Positions 45,754 to 58,123 of a stretch of 64,000 bases of DNA are shown here, in pieces; the stretch's first letter is position 1, and each line of letters opens with the position of its first letter. The DNA is taken from assembly GCA_002077045.2 (NCBI GenBank), contig KZ111141.1, positions 1,053,318 to 1,117,317 of the forward strand. Direction: 5' to 3'. Below the pieces are notes generated by a model. It searched no databases and was not told where the DNA came from. It saw only the letters and a program-made list of their open reading frames with translations. Both the position numbers and the translations under genes were made by a program. The stretch comes from Rachicladosporium sp. CCFEE 5018 (taxonomy: Eukaryota > Ascomycota > Dothideomycetes > Cladosporiales > Cladosporiaceae).

Positions 45754-46579
45754 GAAGAAGGCATATATGAAAGCATCCGCCTTGTTCGAAATACCCATCG
45801 AGGACGTCAGCATACCTCATACAGCCGGCATAGCGTCGGATGAGGGTAAAGAGGTGCCACTGTACGTACGATTGCCAAAGGTAGCCTCGAAGTCTTCTCC
45901 CGCACCTTCGATACTATTGATGTGCGGCCTTGATGGTCACCGACCAGACAACACCACTCGATCTGATGAGTTCCTGGCGCGCGGCTGGGCAAGTGTGATC
46001 GTAGACATACCTGGCACAGCCGACTGTCCAGCGGACCGACGCGACCCTACGAGTCCAGACAGACTGTGGACGAGCATACTGGATTGGATGGCAGCCCAGG
46101 GCACCTTCGACATGAAGCGCATCATCGCCTGGGGTCTCAGCGCTGGCGGCCACAATGCTATACGAGCAGCTCATACCCACGCCGATCGACTCGCAGGTTC
46201 TGTCGGTCAAGGAGCTGGTACACACCACTTCTTCTCGCGGGCGTGGCTCGAGAAGGCAAAGGACCACGAGTATCCTTGGACTGCCTTACCCGCACTCACC
46301 GCGAAGTTCGGCTACCCGAACGAGGAGGCGTTCTTGGACAACGCGCAGAAGGACTTCTCGCTTGTTGAGCTGGGGATTGTGAATAAGCCCAGTACTAGGC
46401 TGCTGTTGATCAATGGCACGCACGATGGGTTGATGCCAATCGAGGACAGCACATTGATGATGGAGTATGGCAGCCCGAAGGAGGCGAGGTTCTTCACAGG
46501 TTTACTGCATATGGGCTACCCGCCGGCGAATGGGTCTGTATATCCTTGGATGGAGGGGGTGATGAAGTCGGTGAAGTGA
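45754..46579 (+). CDS. AYG1-like alpha/beta-hydrolase (5' end in gap)
   Basis: The visible C-terminal 274 residues begin KKAYMKASALFEIPIEDV. Conserved features are CGLDGHRPDNTTRSDEF, DIPGTADCPADRR, the nucleophile elbow GLSAGG, the acid in NGTHDGLMP and the His in LHMGYPPANG. The pattern fits the family of Aspergillus Ayg1, which shortens a heptaketide to a tetrahydroxynaphthalene precursor in DHN-melanin synthesis; other members (such as AflR-neighbour and pigment hydrolases) share it. A role in melanin is inferred and no polyketide synthase is nearby. The N-terminus is missing because of the gap. Confidence 0.72.
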
Positions 46580-47020
46580 AGGAATAGTATAGAGATCTGT
46601 GTAGACTGCGTATAATTTGTTCCTCGTAGTTCCATGCTCGTAGCCTGGTGGCTGCCTCAGGAGTCAAAGTCCAAGCTGCATTGCCAAGCCCGCCCCGAAT
46701 CGCGTCTGGGTGCTTTTGCGCGTCGGAGCTTCATGCACGACTTCACCTCTTGGACTGTTCCATCACTGCTGGACTTCACTTCTTTTACCCTCCTGCATGT
46801 TGTCATCTGCTGTTGGTGCTAGTGTTGCTACATAGCGTGGGTGAAGAAGAGGAGCTACGACGTGCTCATACATTTCACGACTCGCAGTCTTCAGGGGAGG
46901 TCCATCACTCGAAAAGCGCGTTCCGCTCTAGCGACGCGCTGTCTGGCAGGCACCCATTAGGCGCCACTGCCTGTTCACTACAAGAACGCATTCACGCGCA
47001 TCTCGAGGACCCCACGCATA
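46580..47020. other. Intergenic, NUP98-96 promoter region
   Basis: 441 bp between the hydrolase stop and the complete NUP98-96 start. No gene seen. The corresponding part of copy 1 is outside the window. Confidence 0.6.
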
Positions 47021-50000
47021 ATGTCTTTCGGTGGCTTCGGCGGTGCCAATAGCGGCTCGACGTTCGGCGGCTTCGGCAACAACGCAAACAATACCGCGAC
47101 GACTTCTGCTGGTGGCTCATTGTTTGGCGGGGGTACTGCGACGACGGGCGGATTTGGCGGGTTTGGAGGGAGCAACAACAGCACCAGTAGCCCATTCGGA
47201 GCCGCGAAGCCGGCTGGCTTTGGCGCACCTGCTGCGACGACAGCAGGGGGCAGTATGTTCGGTGGTGGAACGAGCACTGCTGGGGGATTCGGCGGCGGTG
47301 GTGGATTCGGAGCAACGAACAATACTGGTAAGTCAGAGAAGAGCAATGCCTCGAGCCTTATTGTCAATACAGGCCGAGCCCAAATTCTCGCATCACGTGT
47401 GCGGCAGATACAGTATACTGATCACATTACAGGCGGCGGACTCTTCGGTGCGAGTAAGCCAGCTGCCACTGGCTTCGGCGCAAATGCGACGAGCGGTGGT
47501 CTGTTTGGGTCCAGCACAGGTGGTGGCTTCGGTGGTAGCACACAACAAAACAACAACCCGTTTGGCGGCAGTACAGGCGCTGCAAGTAATCCTTTTGGCG
47601 GCGCGGCTGCTCCAGCTGCTAGCACTGGATTTGGCAGCACAGCTGGCAACTCTGGCTCAGGTTTCGCTTTCGGCGGCGGCAATGCAGGCGCTGCAGCCTC
47701 TACAACCCAAGGCACACCAGCTGCGCCATACACAGCAACGACGGAGAAGGAAGCAGGCACTTCGAACACAACCAACGCATATCAGTCATTGACATTCCAG
47801 CAACCATTTCAGAACAAGAGCTTCGAGGAGCTGAGAGTGGAGGACTACGTACAGAACAAGCGCTATCCGCAAGGAAATAGTTTTGGCAGTGGTAGTACTT
47901 TTGGTGGCTTTGGTGGTGGCAATGCCGCGCAACCCGCTCAGACAGGAGGCGGGTTGTTTGGCAACTCGGGAAGCACATCAACAGGCTTTGGAGGTGGCAA
48001 CGCAGGAACAGGCTTCGGCGGGGGTGCAACTTCAGGCGGGTTGTTCGGCCAGAACAAGCCAGCGACTACATCACTGTTTGGCGGCGCCAATACCAGCAGC
48101 GCAGCACCATCAACAGGGTTCGGCGCTACAGCGACTGGAGGTGGAGGTCTGTTCGGCAACAGTGCACAACAGCCTGCCACAGGTGGAGGTCTCTTTGGTG
48201 GCAGCGGCAGCACAGGCGGCTTTGGAGCCAATGCTTCGGGAGGTGGACTTTTCGGCCAAGCGAATCAAGCGCAGCCAGCGAAGCCTGCCTTTGGTGGGTT
48301 TGGCGCTTCGAACAACACGACTGCGAGTACTGGATTCCGCGGAGGATTCGGAGCAACGCAGCAGCCAGCCGCACAGCAGCCCGCGCAGAGTGGCGGCCTC
48401 TTCGGCAACTCCACATCAGGCGGCTTCGGAGCTAACAACACCAGTGGCGGGCTGTTTGGTGGAACGAACCAGGCAAAGCCAGCTACTGGTGGCTTATTCG
48501 GGAACAGCACTACTACCAACAATACTGGAGGTGGCCTCTTCGGTGGTAGCGGGGCCCAGAGCAACACCTTCGGCCAGAGTCAGCCCGCAGCAGGTGGTCT
48601 GTTTGGCTCAGCGCCCCAAAATAACACCACTGGTGGTGGGCTCTTCGGTAACAATGCTGCTAAACCTGCGACTGGCGGGCTCTTCGGCAACAGCACCTCG
48701 GGTACTGGTGGCAGCCTCTTTGGCAACAACCAGCAACAGAACACTGGAGCATCAACATCTCTATTCGGAGGTGGCCAACAGGCTCAGCAAACTGGTGGTC
48801 TCTTCGGCAACAGTCAAGCAAAGCCTGCCACTGGAGGTCTTTTCGGTGCAAGCAACAACGGCACTCAGGCAGGCGGTCTCTTCGGTGGTGCCCAACAGAA
48901 CAATAACGCCGGCGGAAACTCACTTTTTGGCAATAGCCAAGGGCAAGGCAACAGCCTTTTCGGTAACAGCCAAGGCCAAAACCAAGCAGGGAATTCGCTG
49001 TTCGGCAATAGCCAGCAACAGCAGCCGCAGCAGAATCAGCTTACTGCGACATTAACAGGCGATCCTTACGGCAATGCGCAGCTGTTTTCCTCACTTGCAG
49101 CCCCGAGCCCACCCGTCGGACCACTTGCGACACCTCTTAGTGGAGCAAGAGCACCGGCTAAGCCTCGTGCCAGCTTACTATCATCCATACGCTCCGGCTC
49201 GTCGATGCTGGGCGCCTCGCAGAGCATGACGCCCAAGGCACGTCCTGGCTATGGCTTCAGCTACAGCACCTACAACAGCCCATCATCTGGATCGTTCAAT
49301 CTGTCGCCAGGCGCGTCAAGTCTTCTGCGTCCTGCTGGTAGCATCGGCAGTGCACTTTCCGGTCGCTTGTCTAAGAGCCTCTCGACCTCGAACCTGCGCA
49401 GTGAGGTCGGCGCCGGCTCTGGCCTTCTTCGCACGCCCATGAATGGACAAAGCAGTCTGCTCCTTGGAGGGAGTTTACTGGGCAGCGGAAGTGGGAGCTT
49501 AGGGAGCGCCAGTATGAGGAGGTTGAAGATAGATCGCAACGTGAGGAGCGATCTTTTCGGACCAACCCCTTCGGCAGCGCCACAAGCAACACCCAACTCG
49601 ACGGAGGAGCCCACCTACCCCGACTTGGAGTGTCAGGAGCGCGATACTCAGCGAGGAGGTCCTCGCAAATCCGTCAGCTTTGACAACAACGGCGCTACAG
49701 ACCAGAGTAGCAGTGGGAATAGCGGCGCGCTCGTCATTCGGCAAGACGACGATGAGACGACGCCGACGAGCACCCCAGCCCCTGTGGCGCCACCCGCTTC
49801 GAGACAGAACAGCAGTAGAGTCCTGAGCAGCGTGGTCGAAGAGGGAAGCGCCACGAAGCCGGCCGCTTCGAAGCAAAGTGCTGGCACGAAGTCCAAGCCC
49901 GATCCGAAGGTGAAGATCCCTCCAGGCGACTACTGGACCCAGCCCTCCATGAAGACGATCAGAAGCATGTCCCGTCAGCAGCTGTCCGCTGTGAAAGACT

Positions 50001-53000
50001 TCAAGATTGGCCGTGCGAACGTCGGCGTCATTCTCTTCAACCCTGGGAAGACTGTCGATCTCAGCGCTGTGCCGCTGGACGATCTACTACCTGATGAAGA
50101 GCAAGGCAAGATGGCTATCGTAAGGCTTATCCCTCGTAACGCCACGGTTTACCTGGAGCCGTTTGACAATATCAAGCCCCCGATAGGGCAAGGCTTGAAC
50201 GTTCCCAGCACCATACATCTTGAGCAGAGCTGGCCCCGCTCGGCGAAGAGATCTCAAGGTGCTCGACCAGATGCCATAGCCGCCTCAAGGGAGTTGTCGG
50301 CCCACAAGATGCGCTTGTCCAAGGTCGGCGGTACCACGCTGAAGGACTACGATCCTGACACAGGTGTATGGACCTTCACCGTGCCGCACTATACTTCCTA
50401 CGGACTCGATAGCGATGACGAAGATGACGATGATGAGGACATGGGCGAGCTCGACTTGCAGGTGAGAATACCAACCTCCATGCAGTCTGCCCCCAACACT
50501 CACACGACTGCCAGCTCGACCTCGCGCATGGACACTAGTGGCTTAAGTGAGCCGCCAGCTACTGCCCCATCTGCTGAACGCGACGATAGCGAGGCAGACA
50601 GTGAACTTGCTGCCCAGGAGGAGGACACTTTCGAATTTAAACTTGCGAAGCGATCGCAGCAGAGCAATGCTGTTGCTGTACCCGGCGGCTTCGATGATGG
50701 GAATAGTCTACTTGACACTGAGCTATCTCATGCCGACGAGTCTGTGCAAGGGATCAACGATAAGAGCGAACCCGTGACTGACCGTCCTATCGGCGGTGCC
50801 GTTCAGCCACCCAGCCCGAACACACTCGAGAAGTACCACAGCAGCATGCTCCTGGACAGTGACGAGGACGAGGTAGACGCTATCGACCAGGACCTGCCTG
50901 GCTCTTTCCTCGCAGCGGAGCCGAAGGCACCTAAATCGATCTTGAAGACTCGCACCACAGCTTTCGCCAGTCCAGACCGCGTTGCGGAGATGACTTGGGA
51001 AGATCAGCTACTTCGCACTATCTCGCCAAAGAAGCGCGACCGCCAGGCACTGCGCGACATGCAAGCTGGCTTCGCAGCAGGCAACGCAGACGACCTCGCG
51101 GAGGAGAGCCCTTTCAAGAAGACCTTACTAGACCGCAGTCAGTTTGGGCAGAGCTATCTGGCCACTAAGAGCGCGAAGAAGTCTGGTGATAATCTCGGGA
51201 ACAGTACGATGAGTGTCGACAATAAGATGGGGAGGAGCGTGGGATTTGCCACCCGCATGGAGATGATGGACAGTTTGTGGGGTGGCGCTGGCGAGGTATG
51301 ATTCGGCCCCTTGTCCTCCTCGCATGCGAGCAGTAACAGCGTTCGACAGCCTTGGGTACCTACGTAGATCACATAGCTAAGACAATCTGACAGAAGTCCT
51401 CCCGCACTCGCCACCCTTCCGCCCTCAGTCGACCCTTGCGCCCATTCAACGGCAACGCAGACGAGAACAACGAGCAATGGCACGAGAGCTTAAAGCCACA
51501 CTTCACAAGTACCGACGTCCTCACCGTTGCCGTAACCGACATCGCAGTCAGCAAGCAGCAAGATCTACAGCCTGGTCTGCAGCCGCTTGTGGGCGAGACC
51601 AAAGACATTCAGTTCCTCCGTGTCGTCGCAGGCCCAGATCTCGATGCTCCGGCACTTGCACTGCAAAAGCAGCAGACGGACCTCGTCCAGGATGCGGAGC
51701 AGGACGCTGACGAGAACATGCTGCTTGCGGAAGCACCTGGTGAAGACTTCGCCTTCGCCACGCTGGCAGAGTTGCACGCCACGGACACTCCGCTTGGGAT
51801 GCAAGAGCAGGCTGTTTGGCAGCTTTGCTCTACCCTCTTTGATCCGATCGAGGTCTCCGCGCATGGCTTGATAGATGGAATGAGCGCCGAGGGAATCACT
51901 GCGTATGAGCCGAGACTGAGACTGGATGCGTTGAGGCAGATGTGGACGCAGCTCATCAGCGCTGAAGTCAATATCAAGATCGCTGGTACACGGAGCCAGG
52001 AGACGAAGGCGCTGTACTTACTTGTCAAGGGCGATGTCGTCGCAGCCTCGCAGCTCTTAGTCGAGGCCGGCAACAGTCGACTGGCTATCCTCGTATCTCA
52101 ACTGCCGTCTTCGGCGGTTGGACGTGATCTGCTGATGGTTCAGATCGAGGCATGGCAGAAGAGGAAGGACTGGACTGAGTTCTCCGACCCTATCAAAGCT
52201 CTGTGGACCATTGTGTCAGGGCAGACCTGCTCAGTGTCGGGTGTCAATGCAGGCGGGCCCGAGGATCGCATCAAGGCGTTCAAGATCAGCGAGCGCTTCG
52301 AGTTGAACTGGAGGATGGCGTTCGCGCTGCGAATGCAGTTCTCTGGGGCGCAGAACATCGAAGACTTGGTCCACGGGTATGTTGACGATCTTGAGGACGG
52401 TGAGGAGCGCGTTGGTCCATCGAGTCCTTGGGGTGAAGACGAAGACACGCTGCTTGGAGTGTTACGGCTCTACGCGTACCCTGACGCTCCGGTCGTCGAC
52501 TTGATCGAGCCCAAAGCGGTCTCCGGCAATGCGCTACATTCGCGCTTGAGTTGGCAGTTGGGGACTCTGCTGCATGCCAAGGGCTTCACCATCGAGGATT
52601 CAGACGTCGACAAGATGAGCGTCGACTTCGCTGCTCAGCTCGAAGCCGCAGGGGAGTGGTCGAAAGCAGCATGGGTATTGATGCATCTGCACGAGACCGA
52701 GACACGTATGCACGTTGTGAAGGAACTTCTAGAGCGCAATGCTGCGCAGCTGCCGGATCATGACGAAGATGAGGCTATGGATGAGAACGAAGAGCGCGCT
52801 ACCTGGCGCATTGAGTCATTGCATCTGCCCAAGCACCTGGTTGAGAATGCAAAAGCTCTGCACGCCTCTGCTGTGCTACAAGATCCGGCTCGTCAGATCA
52901 GCTATCTGCTTTCCGCAGACACAGACGAGGCTCTGACGGAGGCTCACGACGTCCTCTGCGACATCGTCGGCCCAAAAGCGATCATCTCACGCTCCTACAC

Positions 53001-53394
53001 TGAGCTCAGGACACTGATCAAGTACTTCACCAACGCCAACGCGCCAGCACGTCTCGAGGAGTGGAGAACTGGTGGCAAGCTCTACGCTGACTTCTCGCTG
53101 CTGCACGACATGGAGCCTCGCAAGCGCCAGGGTAGGGATGGACGAAATGTGTGCTATGCGCTGGGCAAGGCGTTGAGTGCGGCGACTGGGAAGGCTCAGG
53201 ATGGTAAGGTGGAGATGCCGCTGGTGGTGAGAGTTGCTTTGGGGGAGATGGAGCAGAAGGTCAGGGCTGTGGAGAAGGAAGAGGGGTTTGAGGGGGCGTT
53301 GAAGGACAAGAAAGTGGATGCCAAGCGTGATGTTGACACCGGCAAGGTGGAGAAGATGTGGGAGGGTTACAGGTTGGCGCTGAGCGCGGCGTAG
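47021..53394 (+). CDS. NUP98-96: NUP98-NUP96 nucleoporin precursor (copy 2, complete)
   Basis: Three exons, 47021-47327, 47433-51295 and 51394-53394; 2,056 residues. The product is a precursor that is normally autocleaved into the FG nucleoporin Nup98 and the Y-complex scaffold Nup96. It begins MSFGGFGGANSG and has FG/GLFG repeats to about residue 630, interrupted by a GLEBS-like Rae1/Gle2-binding segment (SFEELRVEDYVQNKRYP, about 230-247). The autoproteolytic domain is about residues 930-1090, with His-Tyr-Thr (1088-1090) where His-Phe-Ser is usual. Nup96 helices follow. Intron 1 is 105 bp (GTAAGT...TACAG), a multiple of three with no stop, so retention would insert 35 residues. Intron 2 starts GTATGA, which itself encodes a stop if unspliced. 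Confidence 0.95.
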
Positions 53395-53693
53395 CGGCGT
53401 AGGCTAAGCGCTGCAGAATAAATCAGTGCCTCCTGGTCAATGGGATGTATCAGTATTGCCATGGTCATGAAGACTCCCTTATGCGTTGTAGAGCTGAAGC
53501 CGAGGTGATGCCAAGAGCATCAAGGCTGCGCCCAAATGATGACTTTGCTGCGCACGACCTCGTGCCTCAGGACAAAGGTCATGGCCGGTGCCTAGGCTGC
53601 GGTCGACTGCGCCGCACCTGGCTATTGACTATCCCGCTGCACCTTCCAAACAGTGTTTCAGGACATGCCTGGAACGCCGTCACCTTCGATGGC

Positions 53694-54939
53694 ATGTCGT
53701 ACGAAGCTCACCCTTGCATCAGGTACGCCAGACGGATGTTCGCAGCGCTGGCCACCTTCGGCCGCTCATCATGGATACCACGACCCCTCAATACAATCGG
53801 CTGGTTCGTCGTCGATTGCTGCGTAGCTGCCTATCTGGTACTCGGACTCGTTTACGAATTGGGTTGCGAGAGTGCAGAAGATCTAGCACGGAAGACTTTA
53901 CGTCGTCCTCGTCCTCGTCCACCACCACCTCCCGGCCGCCTTGAGATGCGAACATATGAGCCGCCTGCGCGTGTTTGGCAGCCGCCGATTGAGGATCACG
54001 TGGAGCCTCTGCGCGGTGTACGATCGCAGGCGCAGTCGAGGTTGATCAACACTCTTCCTATCGATCTTCGGATGCTCATCTGGGAGAAGGTACTTGGTGC
54101 TAGACTGCACGTAGAGCTCAAGAACGGCAGTGTCACATTCTTTCGCTGCTGGGACCCTAGAGCTGACGCAAAGATGGGCTTTGAGCACGAATGTCACGAT
54201 GCGGCGCCGAGACGCCCGCAAGATTGGCACCGATGGAGCCAACTTCCGCCTTTGCATTTGGATCGAATCGATAGGACAGCGGAGCCCCTCGAGTTTGTGC
54301 CTCTGCTTCTCTCATGCAAGCTGATGTACGTTATCGAAGCTTCACCCTCCCTCATGCGGACACTGAGAGAGAACGAGAGATGGGGGAAGACACATTGGTC
54401 GTAGCTGACATCTGTTCTGCAGCTACAGCGAAGCAGTTGGTCGCCTATATAGCTGCAGTACCTTCATCATCGGCAGAACAGACGTCATGATCAGACTTCC
54501 CAAGGTCCTTCCACCCAAGCACTTTCAACAGATCCGGTCCTTGGACTTCAGCACTGTCTTCATGTGCCCGACGCGCCGCGGCTCAGGAGCTCCAGAGGAA
54601 ATTAGTGTTGAGCTGAGCAGCGACTATAGCATGCCTGACCGCGCCTGTAACTGGTATAGTACATGTGCCGCCATCATCAAGCTATCACATCTCCAGGATC
54701 TCAAGATTGGGGTTGTCTTCTGGAGCCATCCAGTGACCGTTGAGCGGCCGGACGGTGTGGATACAATGTCACTGATGAGCGTGCTACAGCCGTTGGTAGC
54801 TGCTCGTGGGAGGCGGTTCGTTGTAACCATCAACCAACCTGTGACAGATGATTTACTTGCGAAGCTGGGGCCAACACCATTTCGCCTTGTGAGGTTTCGC
54901 CGCTGTGCGATGGCGAGGGAGGATTTCGAGTTCTGTTGA
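53694..54939 (+). CDS. DUF7730-type protein A (copy 2)
   Basis: Two exons, 53694-54325 and 54423-54939, with a 97-bp intron (GTACGT...TGCAG); 382 residues, the same length as copy 1. It has the same N-terminal hydrophobic segment and the LPIDLRMLIWEKVLGARLHV start of the DUF7730 region. From about 54275 to 54655, spanning the end of exon 1, the intron and the start of exon 2, it differs from copy 1 by roughly 15%, whereas the rest differs by a few percent; the reading frame is kept throughout. The junction reads CKLIYSEAVGRLYSC, closer to the general family pattern (YSEA) than copy 1 (YGEA). Confidence 0.75.
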
Positions 54940-55460
54940 GGCGGACGTATTGCGTCTCAGCAGTGGACCGCCGACAGGTATCGCATCGACGAGCGAGTAT
55001 TTGATCATCAAATTCGAGCTCTTTCCACTCGCCGTGCGTCACATAAGTGACGCTGACCATCTTGCGGAGGATCTCTGTGGCCACACGGGTTCGAACGGTC
55101 GTCGTACGAAGCCTCGTGACAAGATCCTAAGTTTGCGAATGATACTTACCGCGCCTACACGACTGAGCTGACATATTCGGGGGACAATGGGGTTTTGAAT
55201 GGGTGCCAATCGTACTGTTGGAGAACCGAAGTCAGCACAACGCTTCGCGAAAGTTGACAGGGAACGCATGCACGGCTGGCTGCATGGCACTGGTCGTTCT
55301 TGCCGGATACCACACAGGAAAAGATCTTAATCACTTACAACGTTTAAAACCAGCGACTGCCGGCTTGACAAATTGTAGGTGACTCCTATCATACACTTTC
55401 TACAATCTATGAAGCTTCTGCAGTCGCTTCAAACCCGCGATACTCTTGTTGGCTTCCTTC
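54940..55460. other. Intergenic, no gene seen
   Basis: Counterpart of 6831-7349, with many substitutions and small indels. Nothing recognisable. Confidence 0.6.
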
Positions 55461-56356
55461 ATGGCGCAAGAGCTTCATCCAGACATGATTCGCTGCGTGG
55501 TCTGTGGTAGCAACGCCGGCCACCGCTGTCCGAGATGCTGTAATGGGCTGTGCGCTATGGGCAATGTCGAGATTACCTACCACTGCGGTCGAGACTGCCA
55601 GACCGCACACTGGTCAGAGCACAAATCGGAGTGCAAGGCCAAGAACGTACGCAAGGTGGTCTTTCGCACAGGCGATCTTCTGCACCTATGCTCCGCTGCA
55701 TTCTTATCGGCCTTCCTGGGGGGTGCCTTCGATTACCGATCACGAGAAGCGCAGAGCCTTCCTCTTCCTAGCCAACATGGCTCTACCTGTCGCGATGCAT
55801 GAGATGATACGAAGCGCTCTTCAAGGTACGAGCACAGCGGATCGACAACTTAAGGCTCGCATTACTGACAATATCCCCAGACACTGCGATTTGTGAAGAA
55901 GTCAAAGGGCCACTGAACACGGGTCTGCTTAACATGCAAGAGGCCTGTCTGAACCCGCTGGTGTTGACCTGCATTGTTCAGCGTGTCCGTATATGCGACG
56001 GTAGTACCTACGCCTTCGACATCATCGTCCCGCACTACGGTCACCTGCTTGTAGTCCTGCCCTGGCATGAGTTCGCGGACAGGAACATAGTGGGAGTGTT
56101 TGAAATCGCCGAATTCGGTCACCATATTCGCCACTTCGAAGCGGGCTTCGAAGCAGCGTTGATGCATGTTCAGAAGGACGGCGATTTGGACATTGAAGGA
56201 AAGGCATGGCTATTGATCGGCGATCGACGCGCTTTTACGAAGATGGCATTGAAGGCTGGATTAGACGCCGTGACAGGCATATCTGATTTTGGTTCGTTGA
56301 TCAGATTGCCGGCAGAGAAGTACGAGAAGGCCAAAGCCGAGTTCCTGAATGCATAG
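55461..56356 (+). pseudogene. MYND-type zinc-finger protein 1 (copy 2, frameshifted)
   Basis: Counterpart of 7350-8280. The MYND cluster is intact (CVVC, CPRC, YHCGRDC, HWSEHKSEC). Two single-base deletions relative to copy 1, near 55709 and 55726, then shift the frame, so translation ends at 55802 after 114 codons from the ATG. The original frame is recoverable downstream and the intron (55826 to CCCCAG before 55881) keeps a proper acceptor. Exon 2 also lacks 12 bp (in frame) after 55900, and a Trp codon has become TAG at 56354-56356, removing the last residues. If the sequence is right, this copy makes at most a truncated finger protein. Confidence 0.8.
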
Positions 56357-56786
56357 ACTAAGGCCTTGGCTGCGTAGAGGTCACTGACTGACGTGCGGAC
56401 GGAGGGAGTGCCTGATCGCCATATGCAGAGCGCAAGTCGCCGTCAATAGCGGGACTTCAACACTTTACCGCGAACGTCGCTCGTCTGTTGATACACTGCA
56501 TTGACCGCATACAGCAATACCACCTGACTGTCACCTAGCCACCAAAGATACCATATCAGTAGCGTGACATGCGACGAGTCCCGTTTGCGAGCGTGATGAG
56601 GGTGGCACGGCTACCTGCATAATACTGGTCGCTCCTGCCGTCCGCCGGATGGCCTGGGCCATTTCACCTGTTTGACGTGTTCACATCACGACTTGCTACG
56701 ATATAGTACAAGACTGGAGACATCCTTAGACGACTTCACTTCGATCAGTTACAAGCACATCGCTGCAATCATCGAAGTCCGCCACG
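56357..56786. other. Intergenic, no gene seen
   Basis: Counterpart of 8281-8705, diverged and with deletions. Nothing recognised. Confidence 0.6.
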
Positions 56787-57925
56787 ATGGCCTCTCAGTC
56801 GAGCATACCGGCAGCCAGCTGTGCAGTCTGCGGCAAAGACGCCAAATACCGCTGCGCCAGGTGCACCGAAGGCCTGGGATCTTACGCGCAGGTCGACATC
56901 ACTCATTAGTGTGGCAAAGACTGCCAAACCACACACTGGGTCTCTCACCAGGAGGAGTGCAAGGTCAAGAATGCACGCAAGCAGCGCTACCGAGCTGGCG
57001 AGGTCCTTCGTCAGTGCTTCCGCGTGCACTCAGATCTCTTACAGAAAGACATGCAGATGCTAAGTGACAAGCCCGAAGACAATATACAATGGGCCTGTGA
57101 CGTTAGCATCCCGATCGTCATGCATGGACTCGTGAAAGCAGCGCTCAAAGGTACGTTGCACATGGTAGACTCCATTGAATAGACCGATCGCTGACACACG
57201 ACCTAGGGGCAACGACAGGCTGTACGGAAGTCCGCGTCCAGCTCGAAGGCCTCCCAACTTTCGGTCTCTTTAGCTTTGCAGAAGCGAAGCACAATCTCTT
57301 CTCAAACACCGGACCCGTCTATCGCATCCGTCTGTCAGATTCTAGCTCCTACGTCCTTGATCTCGGCGATGCCGGCAACACTCGCGAGCACGCCGTCATG
57401 CCTTGGACGGAGCTCATGGACAAGCATGTCGTCAGCATCATCGATAGCAATGAGTTGGGCCATTGCAAGCGTGGGTTTGGCAACATGGTGCGGCGTGAGA
57501 TAGAGAACGTGGGGACGGGTGGTAACGTGGGAACAAAGGAGAAGACCATTCTGCTGATCGACCGTCATCGTGCTCACATGGCCGCAGCATCCGAGGCGGC
57601 CACGACCGCGATCGATGGCATGGACACTCTGGGTCATTTGCTCGCTGCACGGTCAGAGGAGTATCTACTCGGGAAGACCATGTTCGTAGAACGTTTCGAA
57701 AAGACGCTGACGGAGCTGAAGGAGAAAGCGAACGAGGCGGGGCAGTTTGATATGCACATGGCCGCGATGAGGGCGGCGTTCAGCAAAGGATACTGGGAGG
57801 TGCAGAAGGAATGGGCGATACTGACAACGAACACTACATGTATTAGCACATGCACAGTTATATGCGTTGTCGTACTTCACCTGTCCACGACAAATATCTG
57901 TGCCACTCTATCAGCTATAGAATGA
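56787..57925 (+). pseudogene. MYND-type zinc-finger protein 2 (copy 2, nonsense codon and lost stop)
   Basis: Counterpart of 8706-9730 with exons 56787-57150 and 57207-57925. Codon 41, Tyr in the zinc cluster of copy 1, is TAG here (56907-56909), which would end the protein inside the finger. The downstream frame is otherwise open through exon 2. The original stop (TAA in copy 1) is GAA, extending the frame by 38 hydrophobic residues to 57925. Two independent losses, at the start and at the end, point to released constraint and not to a single sequencing error. Re-initiation downstream would lack the finger. Confidence 0.82.
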
Positions 57926-58123
57926 CCATTGTACATCTGAGTATGGTACGTGAAGCCATCAAGCCTCAGCCGCTAAGATCCAGGCAGCCATTTGTTGAAG
58001 CAGCCTGGGGCGCAGTAAATGATGCCTCAGTATGCTATGCCACGGCCAGGAGTGTGAAATTATAGTAGATACGCTCTGTGCTTCTGTCAATGTCATTCAA
58101 TACCTTCATGTGCCTTTGACACC

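Noticed and set aside
45377..46579. Frame running through the N gap that appears to join the CLC antisense region to the AYG1-like gene
   Set aside because: The upstream part is antisense to the CLC gene and the Ns carry no information; only 45754-46579 is supported.
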